From the NCBI GenBank assembly GCA_000226015.1, contig JH156672.1:93269-139359 (forward strand): a stretch of 46,091 nucleotides of DNA, given 5' to 3'. The position numbers and the translations under genes are program-made. Shown piece after piece: positions 33,901 to 45,900 of this stretch (its first letter is position 1; the number at the start of each line of letters is the position of its first letter). Source of the DNA: Mnemiopsis leidyi (Eukaryota > Ctenophora > Tentaculata > Lobata > Bolinopsidae). Below the pieces are notes generated by a model. That model did no database searches, was not told where the DNA came from, and saw nothing but the letters and a program-made list of their open reading frames with translations.

Positions 33901-36900
33901 TTGTATAATGTGTCGTTCGGAATAGAATATTTGAAGATAGTTATAGATAGAAGGGTTGGCAAAATGGATGTTTTTTTTTCAAATCTTTGAAATTTATCAG
34001 AATTTGGTTTCTTCTGAGAAATAAATGCGAAGCAATCGATTTCAAGCTTAAAGAAATTACCAATACTATTCTATGGTAGAAAATGGCAAGTTCGAAGTTC
34101 CACCAAGCTCTCACCACCTCCCCTACTCAAATCCGACATCAATTTCCTCACCCCAGGAAAATTTCAATGAACTATTCAAGATGCCCCCACGACGAGCTCG
34201 CCGACGAGCCGCCAGTGCCAGCATCCCCTCGACCAACACGGATCCAGGACCACCCCTCTGTTCTCACTGTGGCAACCCTGGTCACGTGTCTGACACGTGT
34301 CCCAGATCGGACTACTCAACCGAAACACCCGCTCTGACATGCCCCACTTGTGTGCACGTGGTCGGTTCGGCTCATGCTGGAGAGGATCCTTATCAGATAG
34401 TGCACCGGATAATACCGTGCCCGGAACACGTGACAGTAACAGATCCACCTCCTCCCCCTCCTCCTGTTGCTCCTACCCCTCCTATGTGGACTCCACGTAC
34501 ACCCGCTACTAGTGCTACTAAACGCCCTAACGGATTCTACTTTTTGTAGTTCCTCGCGAAGTGCGGGAATTTCTTTGCATGTGATATTGACAATGACATA
34601 TAAACATGGGAACTGTGAATGGAAATGCACACTATGCATGACTATTAGAGGTTTAGATTTAATCGTTCATTCAACTTCAAGACTATCTAAACATCCGACT
34701 ACATATTCCATTCCATAATGACGCAATTACGCAATGAAACCGAATACAAGTTTTACGTTGATTCATTGAAAGTGGCTTAAACTTTCTCGAAGTTGATAAT
34801 CAGACTTTGTATTCAGCTTCCACCTCTTTCTCAATGTAAAGCATCACTGAGCTATTCTTTATCGCTTTCAGAGGGACTGTGTGAGCTATGTTCCTCAACC
34901 AATGATTTGCATGGCAAAGCACTATCGCAGCTGTTCTATGATTGGAAGCATTGTCTGTTGTTAGAACACTGAACCTACATTTCCTTAGGTTTTTATATGT
35001 ATTGTAACTCAGTTATGGGTGATTTTTACTTTTTTGTAACTCTTTTATAGCTTCTTTTCTAGTTTGTAGTGTATTGGCATTGTCTTAAAACATATCACTC
35101 AAATGAAACTCAAATGCGCAAGAAATACGGGAGCCACATTTATTATTTGTTTTTCTTACTTTTGCCTAAGAAATTTTAATCTTTATTCTTTTATTTAATT
35201 TTTACTTTAATGTAATTTTAGTAGTAATTCTAGGTGTAACTGTAAACATTTATTTATCTTAAGTTAATTTTCAAAATTCTAAAGTATGCAGTTATTAAAT
35301 TATTCATATATTTGACAGTAAATAAACAGCTAGAAAGACTGTGGATCTGAACTCATTTGTATCGTTGTAAACTAGTACTGTAAAATGTTTATATCTATCA
35401 AGAAAAACGCTTTGTAAATAAACAATCTTACAATCGGCTCACATTTTCATTTAGATCCAATATCAGTGGTTACAAGATAATAATACATGGTCAAATTCAA
35501 AGATCAATTTCAGGAATCGTTAAAAAAAGACCCATATATGATGAGATATAATTGGATATAAATGAATATAGTTAAATGTTCAAAACAAGGTTCCACCCCG
35601 CCAAGTAGTCAGTAACTCCATACCTCACCAACACCCCAGGAAGAAACAACTACAACAGTTCCAGAACCAGAGGAGAACGAGAAACACAAAGCAGTTATCT
35701 CTCACCTAACCACCGGTCAGTCCGTCCTGAGGAACATCCAGGGGGTCCTGGCACACCGGGATTTTCACTATCACGGTCTCAAGAACGTACAGACGGTCTT
35801 CCCTCCCGAGTCTAACGGATTTCAGATCGGTTAGTTCAAGTTGTCTGCTTTAGTTGGGCTATGACGCTGTGTTTTGTATCGTTCATTTGTTTTAATCTGT
35901 TTTTATCTGTTTTAATCTGTTTTTATCTGATTTTATTGTTCATCTGTTTAATTATTTTATCGGTATATTCTGTATTGTTGCGACTTTGAAGGAATTTTGA
36001 CTAGCACTGAATTCCGATTTAAGTTAGGAAAATTTCTAGTTCGACGTCAGCAGTATCCTGCAGCGTGAATGGTTTTCCAAGAGTTAAGTCCGTGGCGTGA
36101 TTCCTTGGCGAGTTTCATAATTCGATTATACCTGCATCGTTGGTCCAGTATCCACTCATTCCCTCTGAATGTTGAGGAAGTAAATTTGGACGCTAATGCC
36201 TAACAGTGTATCTGTCTTCTTTACTGGAACTTGGGAGTGAACCTCACTTCGTGGACCATGATCATTAGCCAACATTTTATTTGTATTCGAGTCCCGAGAA
36301 TAAAGCTGAAGATGTGGCTGAAGATTTGGCTGAAGATGTGGCCGAAGATGTTGCTAAAGAAGTGGTTGAAGATGTGGCTGAAGATTTGGCTGAAGATGTG
36401 GCCGAAGATGTTGCTGAAGATGTGGTTGATGATGTATTGTCTGAAGATGTATTGTCTGAAGATGCGGCTGAAGATGCATTGCCTAATGCGCATTCTATTC
36501 GCTGCGTATGGGTCTACCTCCTGTAGAGGGTAGCACGAAATACACTTATTACACTCCGCGCTGATATGTCGGACCTAAACAAGCCAAAATTAGGAGTGAA
36601 CCAGATAAAGATGATAGGGTTGAAGCAGGACAACAAAACTGTAGCTAGGTTGGAGCCGATAAACTGAACTGTGGAAGTGACGGTTTGATTATGAGCAGTC
36701 AAAATAGCGACCATCATTAAGAAGTTCATTGTTATACTCCCAAAATTTGTTACCAAGATCTTCATGCTGCACTTCCTCGATGCCGTCGATGACCGTTGTG
36801 CCAGCGGCCCTTTTTGCGTTTTGAATAGATGTCGAGCTGTCAAACCCGATGTTATCACAGAGGCAAACTGACAAACGATGCTTGGCCAGACGTATATAAG

Positions 36901-39900
36901 AATTACGGTAAAAACACCCTTCTTGATTCCGAATCTGCTGCCTACTAGTTGCTTGTCAACCGCATAATAAGATGCTTTATCGAACGCTCCATACCCTCCT
37001 ACAGCTAAGGTGTATGATATAAAAACTGCAGCACAGACCACTACAGGTTTTAATTTCAATGGGAAAAACGGGTGTCTTATCTGGACATACCTACATATGG
37101 CCATCATAGCAGCAATGAAATTTGATGTCAGGACAAAATTCCAGCCGAGTAGACTATAGATTTTGACGAGCAAGTGAACATCAGTACCCGGTTTTCTCCT
37201 GGCTACACAACTTCTGTTGCGGTTATCAACTTGACCCAGTACGAGGTTCTCCACAGAACATTTCTCACCCATAGCCTCCAGGACAACTTTCAGAGGGATA
37301 AAGATACAAGCTGCAAAGTCAAACACTGCCAAACATCGGAAGAGGAAGACGGCGATTGAGGTTGGTTTTCTGGAGTTGTGTAGAAATACAAGGGGGTTAA
37401 GAAAGCTCGATATGATGACTGTAGTGATAAGAAAGATTGTCAGCAGAATGTCTATATAGTTCGTCCCACCTTCGCTAAATATTGCCATCTGAAGTTCTTT
37501 CTTGCGTCCGTTACCCTGCATGTAGTAATTTTACTCACCAAGAAATTTCAAAAAGATGATAAATGAAGGGGGCAACCATTTTATGGTTATTTTTGATGGC
37601 GGATTTTTGAAAATTGTTGAAAAAAAGAAAACAGACAACATAAAATGGATAAAACAAAAAAGTAGAAGAAGTATGCAATCTGGTACTCTGAAGGTTTTAG
37701 CTATAGTTATAGTGCAAAGAGTAAAAAATGGTTATAGTTCGCCTGCTTTGAAAGTGCACATTTATTGCAGCAATCGATTTAAATCGTAGCGTTACAGCTG
37801 TTGTGATACAAATAGTGCCATCTAAAATTACCATACAAATCAAGGTAATGTTAAGATATTTTTCTTGAAAATGCACGTGCCTAGAGCCACTATATGTATG
37901 ATATGCCAGATTGTCGTGATGATTATCCTGTTTTCGCCTGTAAAATGAACTTGGCACCTGAGCAGTGTAAAATGAACGCTATTATAGTATTACATATTTA
38001 ACATGCTTAGATATAGTATGTTATAGTATTATAACATGCATAGAATGAGCTGATTCTAACACTGATTTCAACCTCTAAAGGTATGCTCACTACAGGTATG
38101 CGCACTGAAGAGTGAGCTAGTGAGTAGTGATGCATCTGTAAACTAAAATAAAGAACAAACCAAATAGGTAATATCAATCTCCTTCCGCCACAACAAACAA
38201 AGCAATGCCTGACAATTGAATTTGCGATGTAGTACAAACCAACCTAGGGTACTGACAAAAGATATAATTTACCAAGTCAATAATGATCGAGCTTATTTCA
38301 GTAAGGTATACTGTAATTAACTTATCATGTCCAGTCGGCTGTTGCCCTTAAACTTAGAATAACTTAAATTAAAGATTTAAAGAATTAAACCTCCATTTCA
38401 ATAAAATGCTTCGCCCATCGCTATTTTCCCCCCGATTTCACTACACTACATACGCATCAAGTAAGTGTATTCAGGTGTCTACGTTCGCGGTTTTCTCCAG
38501 GGGGTCATATCTTTTGTTCAATACATCGTTGTTCAACCGGCTTCACAAAAACGATATGCTTTCTATAAATAATTAACTACTTTGTTTGAGGTCCCTCTGC
38601 GTATATTATTGATCAGAGCAATATTATATCATTGTCATTGACTATAGTAATGGTTGCGATTAGTCACAGTTATCCCGACAATAGCAATATAGCATTAAGG
38701 AGTGTGAGCACTTAGTCGATTTAGAGAGAACCAAGACTCATGATATCGGCAATCTGGGATGGTCACACAGACTGGAAATACTGAAATAGAAGCTCTGCCA
38801 TCTGGGCAACCTGCACGGAGCATGCTTGTATGACAGTTCCCTGCCCTCCTGATAGTAATCGGGTCAGATAGAGTGTTGAAGAAGATAACTGGATTTGAGG
38901 TAACAAGTTACTTGATAAGAAAGACAAGTTATCTTTTAGAGAATTAGTATTACTCTAGAATTGATATGAGGACAGTGAAAACAACAAAAAACAACTTTAT
39001 CTTTCCTCCTTTCCACACTAAAACAGCAAACAATAACTGAAATGTGAGCACACACTGTTCAATGTGGTGGGTAATGTTAATGTTTATACGTTGGCAGCCT
39101 GCTTTTAATTTACGACGGCCGAATGCTCGAGGCTCTATAATTATATCTCTTCTTAAGCCGGTGTCAATTAGGCCATCAGAAATCAGAAGTGCCTCAGCAC
39201 ATGTTCTTAGTCTTTATTCCATTAATCAAATATTTTTCATCTGTCTTTCTTTCCGAAGGTAGATTAATCAAATTACTCTAATTTTACGGTCAGTGTGATC
39301 AAAAAATAAATTAAAAAGAGATATCTTAGCTGAGATGAAATGGAAAAAAGAAATTGGAGAAATAAAATTTTAGCGTCCGCCTGACACCTAACTAGGCGGG
39401 CCCAATTCTTTCTTCTCGTGAGTTTTGACTAGAAATGCTCTTGGTGGATTTCTCTAAGATCAAAGCAGAGATCACTGACGTGCAGACGTGATGGATTGAA
39501 AAAGTTGCGCCGTATTATCGTAATTGGCTTAGATTGCCCCTTTTCGCCCACATGGTAATTGCCGGTCGATAATATTTCCAATTTTCACCACTCAAAGAGC
39601 CTCCAAATATTTGACCAAACTCCTCTGAAGTCATCAACCCATACCACACTTCACATTTACGTGGCGTCATACTTTACACATTTCTGTCGTCAGTAAAAGT
39701 CCTTAAAAGTTTTCTGAAAACCAAGTACGAAAACGTCAAGTACGAAAATTGAAATAATCATAAACTCTTATACTTTCACCTTCTGTTGTGCAGTCCTAGT
39801 GTTCGCAAGTCACAATGATTGTAGAACTAGTTCTAGTGTTCGCAAGTCACAATGATTATTGAACTGTTTCGTCACTCCCTATTCCTAACTTCCACGCTTG

Positions 39901-42900
39901 CAGGTAATGCTTTTCTTCGAATGCCCCGCAAGTATATGTAGTAGTTCGAAACAACGTTGATGTAGGACAGATGCAGTACAATGGTTCCCATATAATTGTG
40001 GTTATCTAGAAAGGAGCGTCCTGCTATTGTCATGATTATCGAGGTCACGGTACCTGGGAGTACAGAGACGACAAACAGTGAAGTTACTAAGAAGATAGTA
40101 ACCGCCGTCTTTACTTTCAGTTCCGACCTTCTTCCGACCGGGTCACGTCTCCGGTAGCAGATAAGGAGGACCAAGATGTTGGCCACGATGGTGATCAACA
40201 GAGGTCCGATCTGGAACAAAAACGTGCTCATAAGCCTGACGACACTCCCGAAATCTGAGTCGTTTCGCATCCAAACTTGCTCACAGTTCATTCTCGGGGC
40301 AAAAAATTCAACCCCGTCTTCTCTATTCCTTATCTCTAGAGCGATAGAGACTGCAATGAATACTGCCCAGAGGACAATAGATAGCCAAATACAGAGTTTC
40401 CTGCGTTTCCGCACGTTGGTGTAGCTGTTGAGTGGAAACTTCAGAACGTACAGCCGCTGTAAAGCCAACATCGTCATGAGAATGAGCTCCATCCCTTTTG
40501 GGATGGGCTGCACGTACGCCGTCAATATACATATTGTGTCTCCTAGAACCCATCGCCTGCAGAGAGTGCATTGTTTATAGTCTATTGTATAATTTTCTTT
40601 AGTTTACAGTATTGTTTATAGTCTATAGTATAATTGTCTTTAGTCTACTGTATTGTTTATAGTCTATATTATAATTTTCTTTAGTCTACAGTATTGTTTA
40701 TATTCTATAGTATAACTGTCTTTAGTCGACAATATTGTTTATAATCTATAGTATAACTGTAATTAGTCTACAGTATTGTTTATAGTCTATATTATAATTT
40801 TCTTTAGTCTACAGTATTGTTTATATTCTATAGTATAACTGTCTTTAGTCGACAATATTGTTTATAATCTATAGTATAACTGTAATTAGTCTACAGTATT
40901 GTTTTTAGTTTATAGTATAGTTGTCTTTAGTCTACTGTATTGTTTATAGTCTATAGTATAATTGTCTTTATTCTACAGTATTGCCTAAAGTCTATAGTAT
41001 GATTGTCTTTAGTCTACAGTATTGTTTATAGTCTATAGTATTGTCTTGAGTCTAGATATAGTTGTTTTACCTAAAAGGCATCCTCCTACCAGTGCATCTC
41101 GAATTTAAAGAGAAGTCCTTAATTACGAACCTGTAGATCGCCGTAAAGAAGACAGGGACAATGCTGGAAATGTCCAATAGGAGATCTGCCAGGGCAGTGC
41201 TCTTAATTAAGGGGTCGTCTGCCTCTGTCAGGATGGTCCGTCTGGTTAAGATCGACAAATTCCCATGGAGTCCTGAGGAGACTTTCACTTTAATCTCAAG
41301 TCTCAATGTGAAGATTCTGCTGGATTTCGTTAAAGGTTTTCAAAAACAAAGAGTCCACCGATCTATTGATGTCTGATTACAATTAAGCGTCAAAGTTTCA
41401 TAATCAGCAAATATTTGATAGAGACCATTTATGATTCAAAGATATGCTTACCTAAAAACTTTTCTCCATTCCAAAATCAGTTAATTGGCATTGGTTTTTT
41501 GTTTGTTTATTGTCTTTTTTCGGGTTTTTTTTTGGAAATTTCGACAAAAGCAACTCATTAATTGCCTAAAATTAGCTAAAATTTTGCTTACCGAGTACAA
41601 TAAAAAGTCCGTCAATTGCGGCGATCGTGTAGAAAACGGAATTCTGCCATCCCAACTCAAGTGCAATGTCCTTGATGTCAATTGCCATGATAGCTAGCGG
41701 TTCTTCGATCAAAAAATTGCTCATTGAAGCCAAAACACGAAAGATCTCAGTTCTGCATGAGAGTTAAAAGCTGCCATAAAAAGGGAAGTTCTCAGGATTG
41801 TATGAGACTTGATAGCTGCCATAAGGTGCAATGTCTCAGCGCTGATTGGTGCTCAAAGAAATCAAAATATAAAGATTTGACATAAAGGCATTTTCTTTGA
41901 CATTTTAGCTTATCAACGTGCCAGTCTTAGCCTGGAACACCTTTCTACAAAATTATAAGGACATAGCGCGGGGGGGGGGGGGGACCAAACGTTGCACCGA
42001 AACGTGGCTTAGGAATTAGAATTTTTCTTTTTTATTCTAATTTGGTTTTGTTTTTAATACTTTCAACACTACTATTATACAAATAATTTGAGGCCATGTT
42101 GTAATAAAGTGCTGATGATAAAGTTAAATTAATTCACTTCTACACAACTTGGTTCGTCTCATTGCTCAAGACCAGTCGTTCTAAAATCCAATATTTGATA
42201 ATTTGGTGAACTTAGATTATTTGGATGTTCATGTTTGTTTTTTGTAGAAGTATTTCTGATATTTTGGAAGGAATCGTAACAGTAACGGTATCGGTAACGG
42301 TGCTCTGAAATATGTCGGTGAAGGTGCTCTAGAATCGTTCAATATTATAATGGTGGATTCTCTAGATCCCTAATTTGCTGAATAAATCTCATCCACCTGG
42401 TGATGGTTAAACTTAAAATTCAAAATTTCTAAAATAAACCCATAAAAAACCAAATAAAATAATTCTAATAAAGCCAAAAAACAAAAAACGTAATGCTAAA
42501 CCAAGGTGGTTGTTAGTTTTGTATTATTTTTTGTGTTCCTTTTCGTGATTTTGATGGTAAGCATCCCCCCCCAAACCTACTGACTGTTAAGGTTAAAAGA
42601 GTAGCATGACATATAACCATGTCATAGTTGCTCTTAATCTCATAAAGATTCACTTTGACCATCACAAGAAATCTTTTATGCCCTTAGACAACTAATCGCC
42701 ACTTACGCCTGTCAAGTCTGGCTTCCCAGTACAAATCTGTTCAAAGCAGTAATCGATGAGGGCACTAGGGAAACCTGGATCCTTAAAAAACTTACATCTG
42801 TCGTTTCTGAAGTGGACCATGAACGTTTATAAATACGCATCTAATGCTGCTGTCTGGGGTTGACTGCGGAAGATACCATCTGGTCGTGGTTGCTCCAAAA

Positions 42901-45900
42901 TGGTATTCACCTTCAGAGACGTCTAGAAGAATTTGACAACGAAGGCAGCGTTGCACTTGTCCGTCGTGCTTACTGTGCACAGGAGGAGCTTAATCTAAGT
43001 TGGAGCCGATCAATCGCGGTTGTGAAGAACAGGCTGGAGATGGAAAAAACGAGGCCCCTTTATTGGTTAACCAGATACGATCAGACTGAAAAGCTGGTTT
43101 GAAAAAAGGTGGAATAAACAAGATCTAGCTCACACACACTGAACATCGAACCGGCATATATGCAACAGAGTTTTTAAGCATTGCTGCGCTGAGGACATGG
43201 TCACCCTAGAACTTCTGCTCGAACTGTCCCTCTTTGACCCAATTATCGAGGACGATGAGCATGTGTTATCTACTACATGAGGACATTATAACCATGTTTG
43301 AAAATTCGATTACTACTGGGGACATTGGTAGCTATATCTCTAAGATCTATGAAAGAAGGCTTTTAGTTTTTGGAGAATGATTTAGAATTAGATTTTAGAA
43401 ATTTTATAGTTTTCTTTCGTATGGTCTCAGATGTCTCCATTTACTTACTTACTCTTGTCATGTTTCCTTACAGCAGTATTTTTTGTCTATCGGATTGATT
43501 TAAACTACCAGGTGCACTGGTTCTTTTTTATTTTTAAGATTAATCTTTAAATCTTAGATCATTGAGTCGGACATTGCTTTTGTAATTAGACCTATTTATT
43601 TGTAATCCTTGTAATGCCTGTAATTCTCAGGGTTATAGCGTAGTTTTCGTTGGTGTAGAACCAACAAAAAACATGTATCACCTTCTTCTGGTTAATATTG
43701 CTGGTGAAGACGATAAAAAGAAGTTTTTGAATCTTCTCACCAAAATTTACTCGCATCTCCTACATTTACAGGACCCCTACAATGTTTACAAAAGATTTCC
43801 TGTAACATAAACATATTAAATTGAATTATCAATATAATTTTAGATTACAAAATGTAGCTTTTATGTTATAAAATGCAGCACTTATATTTCGAAATGTAAC
43901 TGTTATATAATGCATATTGAATAAGTACTTATAAGTACATTTTCTCCGTTCCTACTTACTACTATGAACTTGAACCCTTGTCCCAGGTCGGAGATACGGA
44001 GTCCACCACTTAACCGGCAGCGGGGGGAGACTAGGTGTGATCCAGCTGGAGAACAAGGGCCAGAATAACACTCCTCAACTGGAAATTGTCAACGTTGGCA
44101 GTCCTGTCGTGTTTGAGTGGGACCCATTTTGTGAAGATGATGTGTTGGCCGTTGGGGGTGATTGCTCAACGGTAAGATTAGGTTGGGCGATTGCTCAAAT
44201 TTAATGTTGGGCGATTGCTCAAATTTGATAATGGGCGATTGCTCAAGTTTAATGTTGGGCTATTGCTCAAGTTTAATGTTTGGCAATTGCTCAAGTTTTG
44301 GGTTTGGCGATTGCTCAAGTTTAATGTTGGGCTATTGCTCAAGTTTAATGTTTGGCAATTGCTCAAGTTTAATGTTTGGCTATTGCTCAAGTTTAATGTT
44401 TGGCTATTGCTCAAGTTTAATGTTTGGCTATTGCTCAAGTTTAATGGTTTAATGTTTGGCTATTGCTCAAGTTTAATGTTTGGCAATTGCTCAGTGGCAT
44501 CGAATCATAATTTACGGACGTTGCTATCATTACGAAAGTTCACATAATAAACACATGTCTGCCCCAGATTAACCTATGGAAGATCAGTAACATGACTGCA
44601 GCTACACTTCTGGGAACTCTCAAAGGACATTCCAGCAAGCTGTGCTTGATGAGCTATCATCCGGGAGTTGCTGGCTTGCTAGCCACTTGCGATACAACCG
44701 GCACTCTCATCTTGTGGGACACAAATACCCAAGCAAGGGTGAGTCCTTGGTTTCAGGGCTTATGTACTCTCTAGTTTTCTAGACAGGGCTAAACTCTTGA
44801 ATTTTATATGCCTATTTCTGTCGCAGCTAAAGACGTACGATATTGGCTGTGAAAGTGGCTGTGTGGCAATGTGCTGGGATCCAACTGATGGCTACGTTAT
44901 TTACTTGGCACAAAGATCTGGTGAGTTGGATCTTCTCTTTTTTTACAGTTAGTAAAGGAATTTTAATGATGCTTTTGGCCCCTCCTCGGGTTGGGCAAGA
45001 AGGCCTTGAAGGGCCCTGGCAAATGCCAAGGAGTTTTTTCTCAAAAGGAGTTTCTCCAGGTCGCGTTTGCCATCGATATAATTACTAATAACGTATAATG
45101 TATAACGAATCTCGATAAATTTGAAATTTGGAAATGCTGAAAAAGCTGTTGAGTTTTAAGACTAGACTATTTAAATCTTTACAAAGCCATACAAATGTAA
45201 GAAACTAAAAGCTATATAGTGCCATATCCATAAAGGTTTATCTTTTAATGGATTAAAAGTTTGGCTGTTGAGCGTTTGTTATTTGAAACTTTTTGAGTAA
45301 AAACGAGGTTTGTAATATTACTTTTATTGTCCAAAGTTGTGGCACGATTACTCAGTCACACGGACATCTGCTGTTTGGGAAGGTTATAGAGTCTAAAAGT
45401 TAACTCAGTCAACCGTTCAAGAGCATTTACTGACTAAACGTAAATTAGCGGTGTGATCCGCATTCCGCTATCAACTCCCAGACAGTCCGCTATCAACTCT
45501 CGCGACGGATTAAGTCCGCCAAAAAAATTGGTTGACGTTAGAGTTAAAGCAAGGATAAGGGTTACGGCTAAAATTGGGTTTATGGACGGTGTTAAGCCGC
45601 AAGAGGATTGCTAATGTTCATCTCGAACAATTTTGTTTGCGTTCTGCTTACCCTAAACTTTACTGGTTATCTCGCAGGGAAGATTATCGCTCTGAACTGC
45701 AGAACAGACACCCGAAAAGTTGTGGATATCAAAACTGAAATCAGACAGTGAGTTTTAACGTTAAGAAGTTGAAGTATGAATTCGAAACGTACATATCTGT
45801 TTGTCCTATGGTTAAAATATTAATTTAGTAATTTGTTAGTAAAAAGTAAAACTACAGGAGTGAAACCATTTAAGTGTTGAATAAAACTTTGCTCCGTGAC

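Noticed and set aside
36040-36180. Minus-strand coding-like stretch (KLAKESRHGLNSWKTIHAAG)
   Set aside because: Short, with stops on both sides and no family match; could be an old transposon scrap but cannot be supported.
36221-36533. Acidic AEDV-repeat or basic KMWLK-repeat proteins
   Set aside because: All frames of a 12-bp minisatellite; no conserved flanks or splice signals.
44162-44547. Three long frames with 8-residue repeats (CSSLMFGY, SNSQTLNL and similar)
   Set aside because: Products of the 24-bp minisatellite in a coronin-7 intron. The period is a multiple of three, so several frames stay open.
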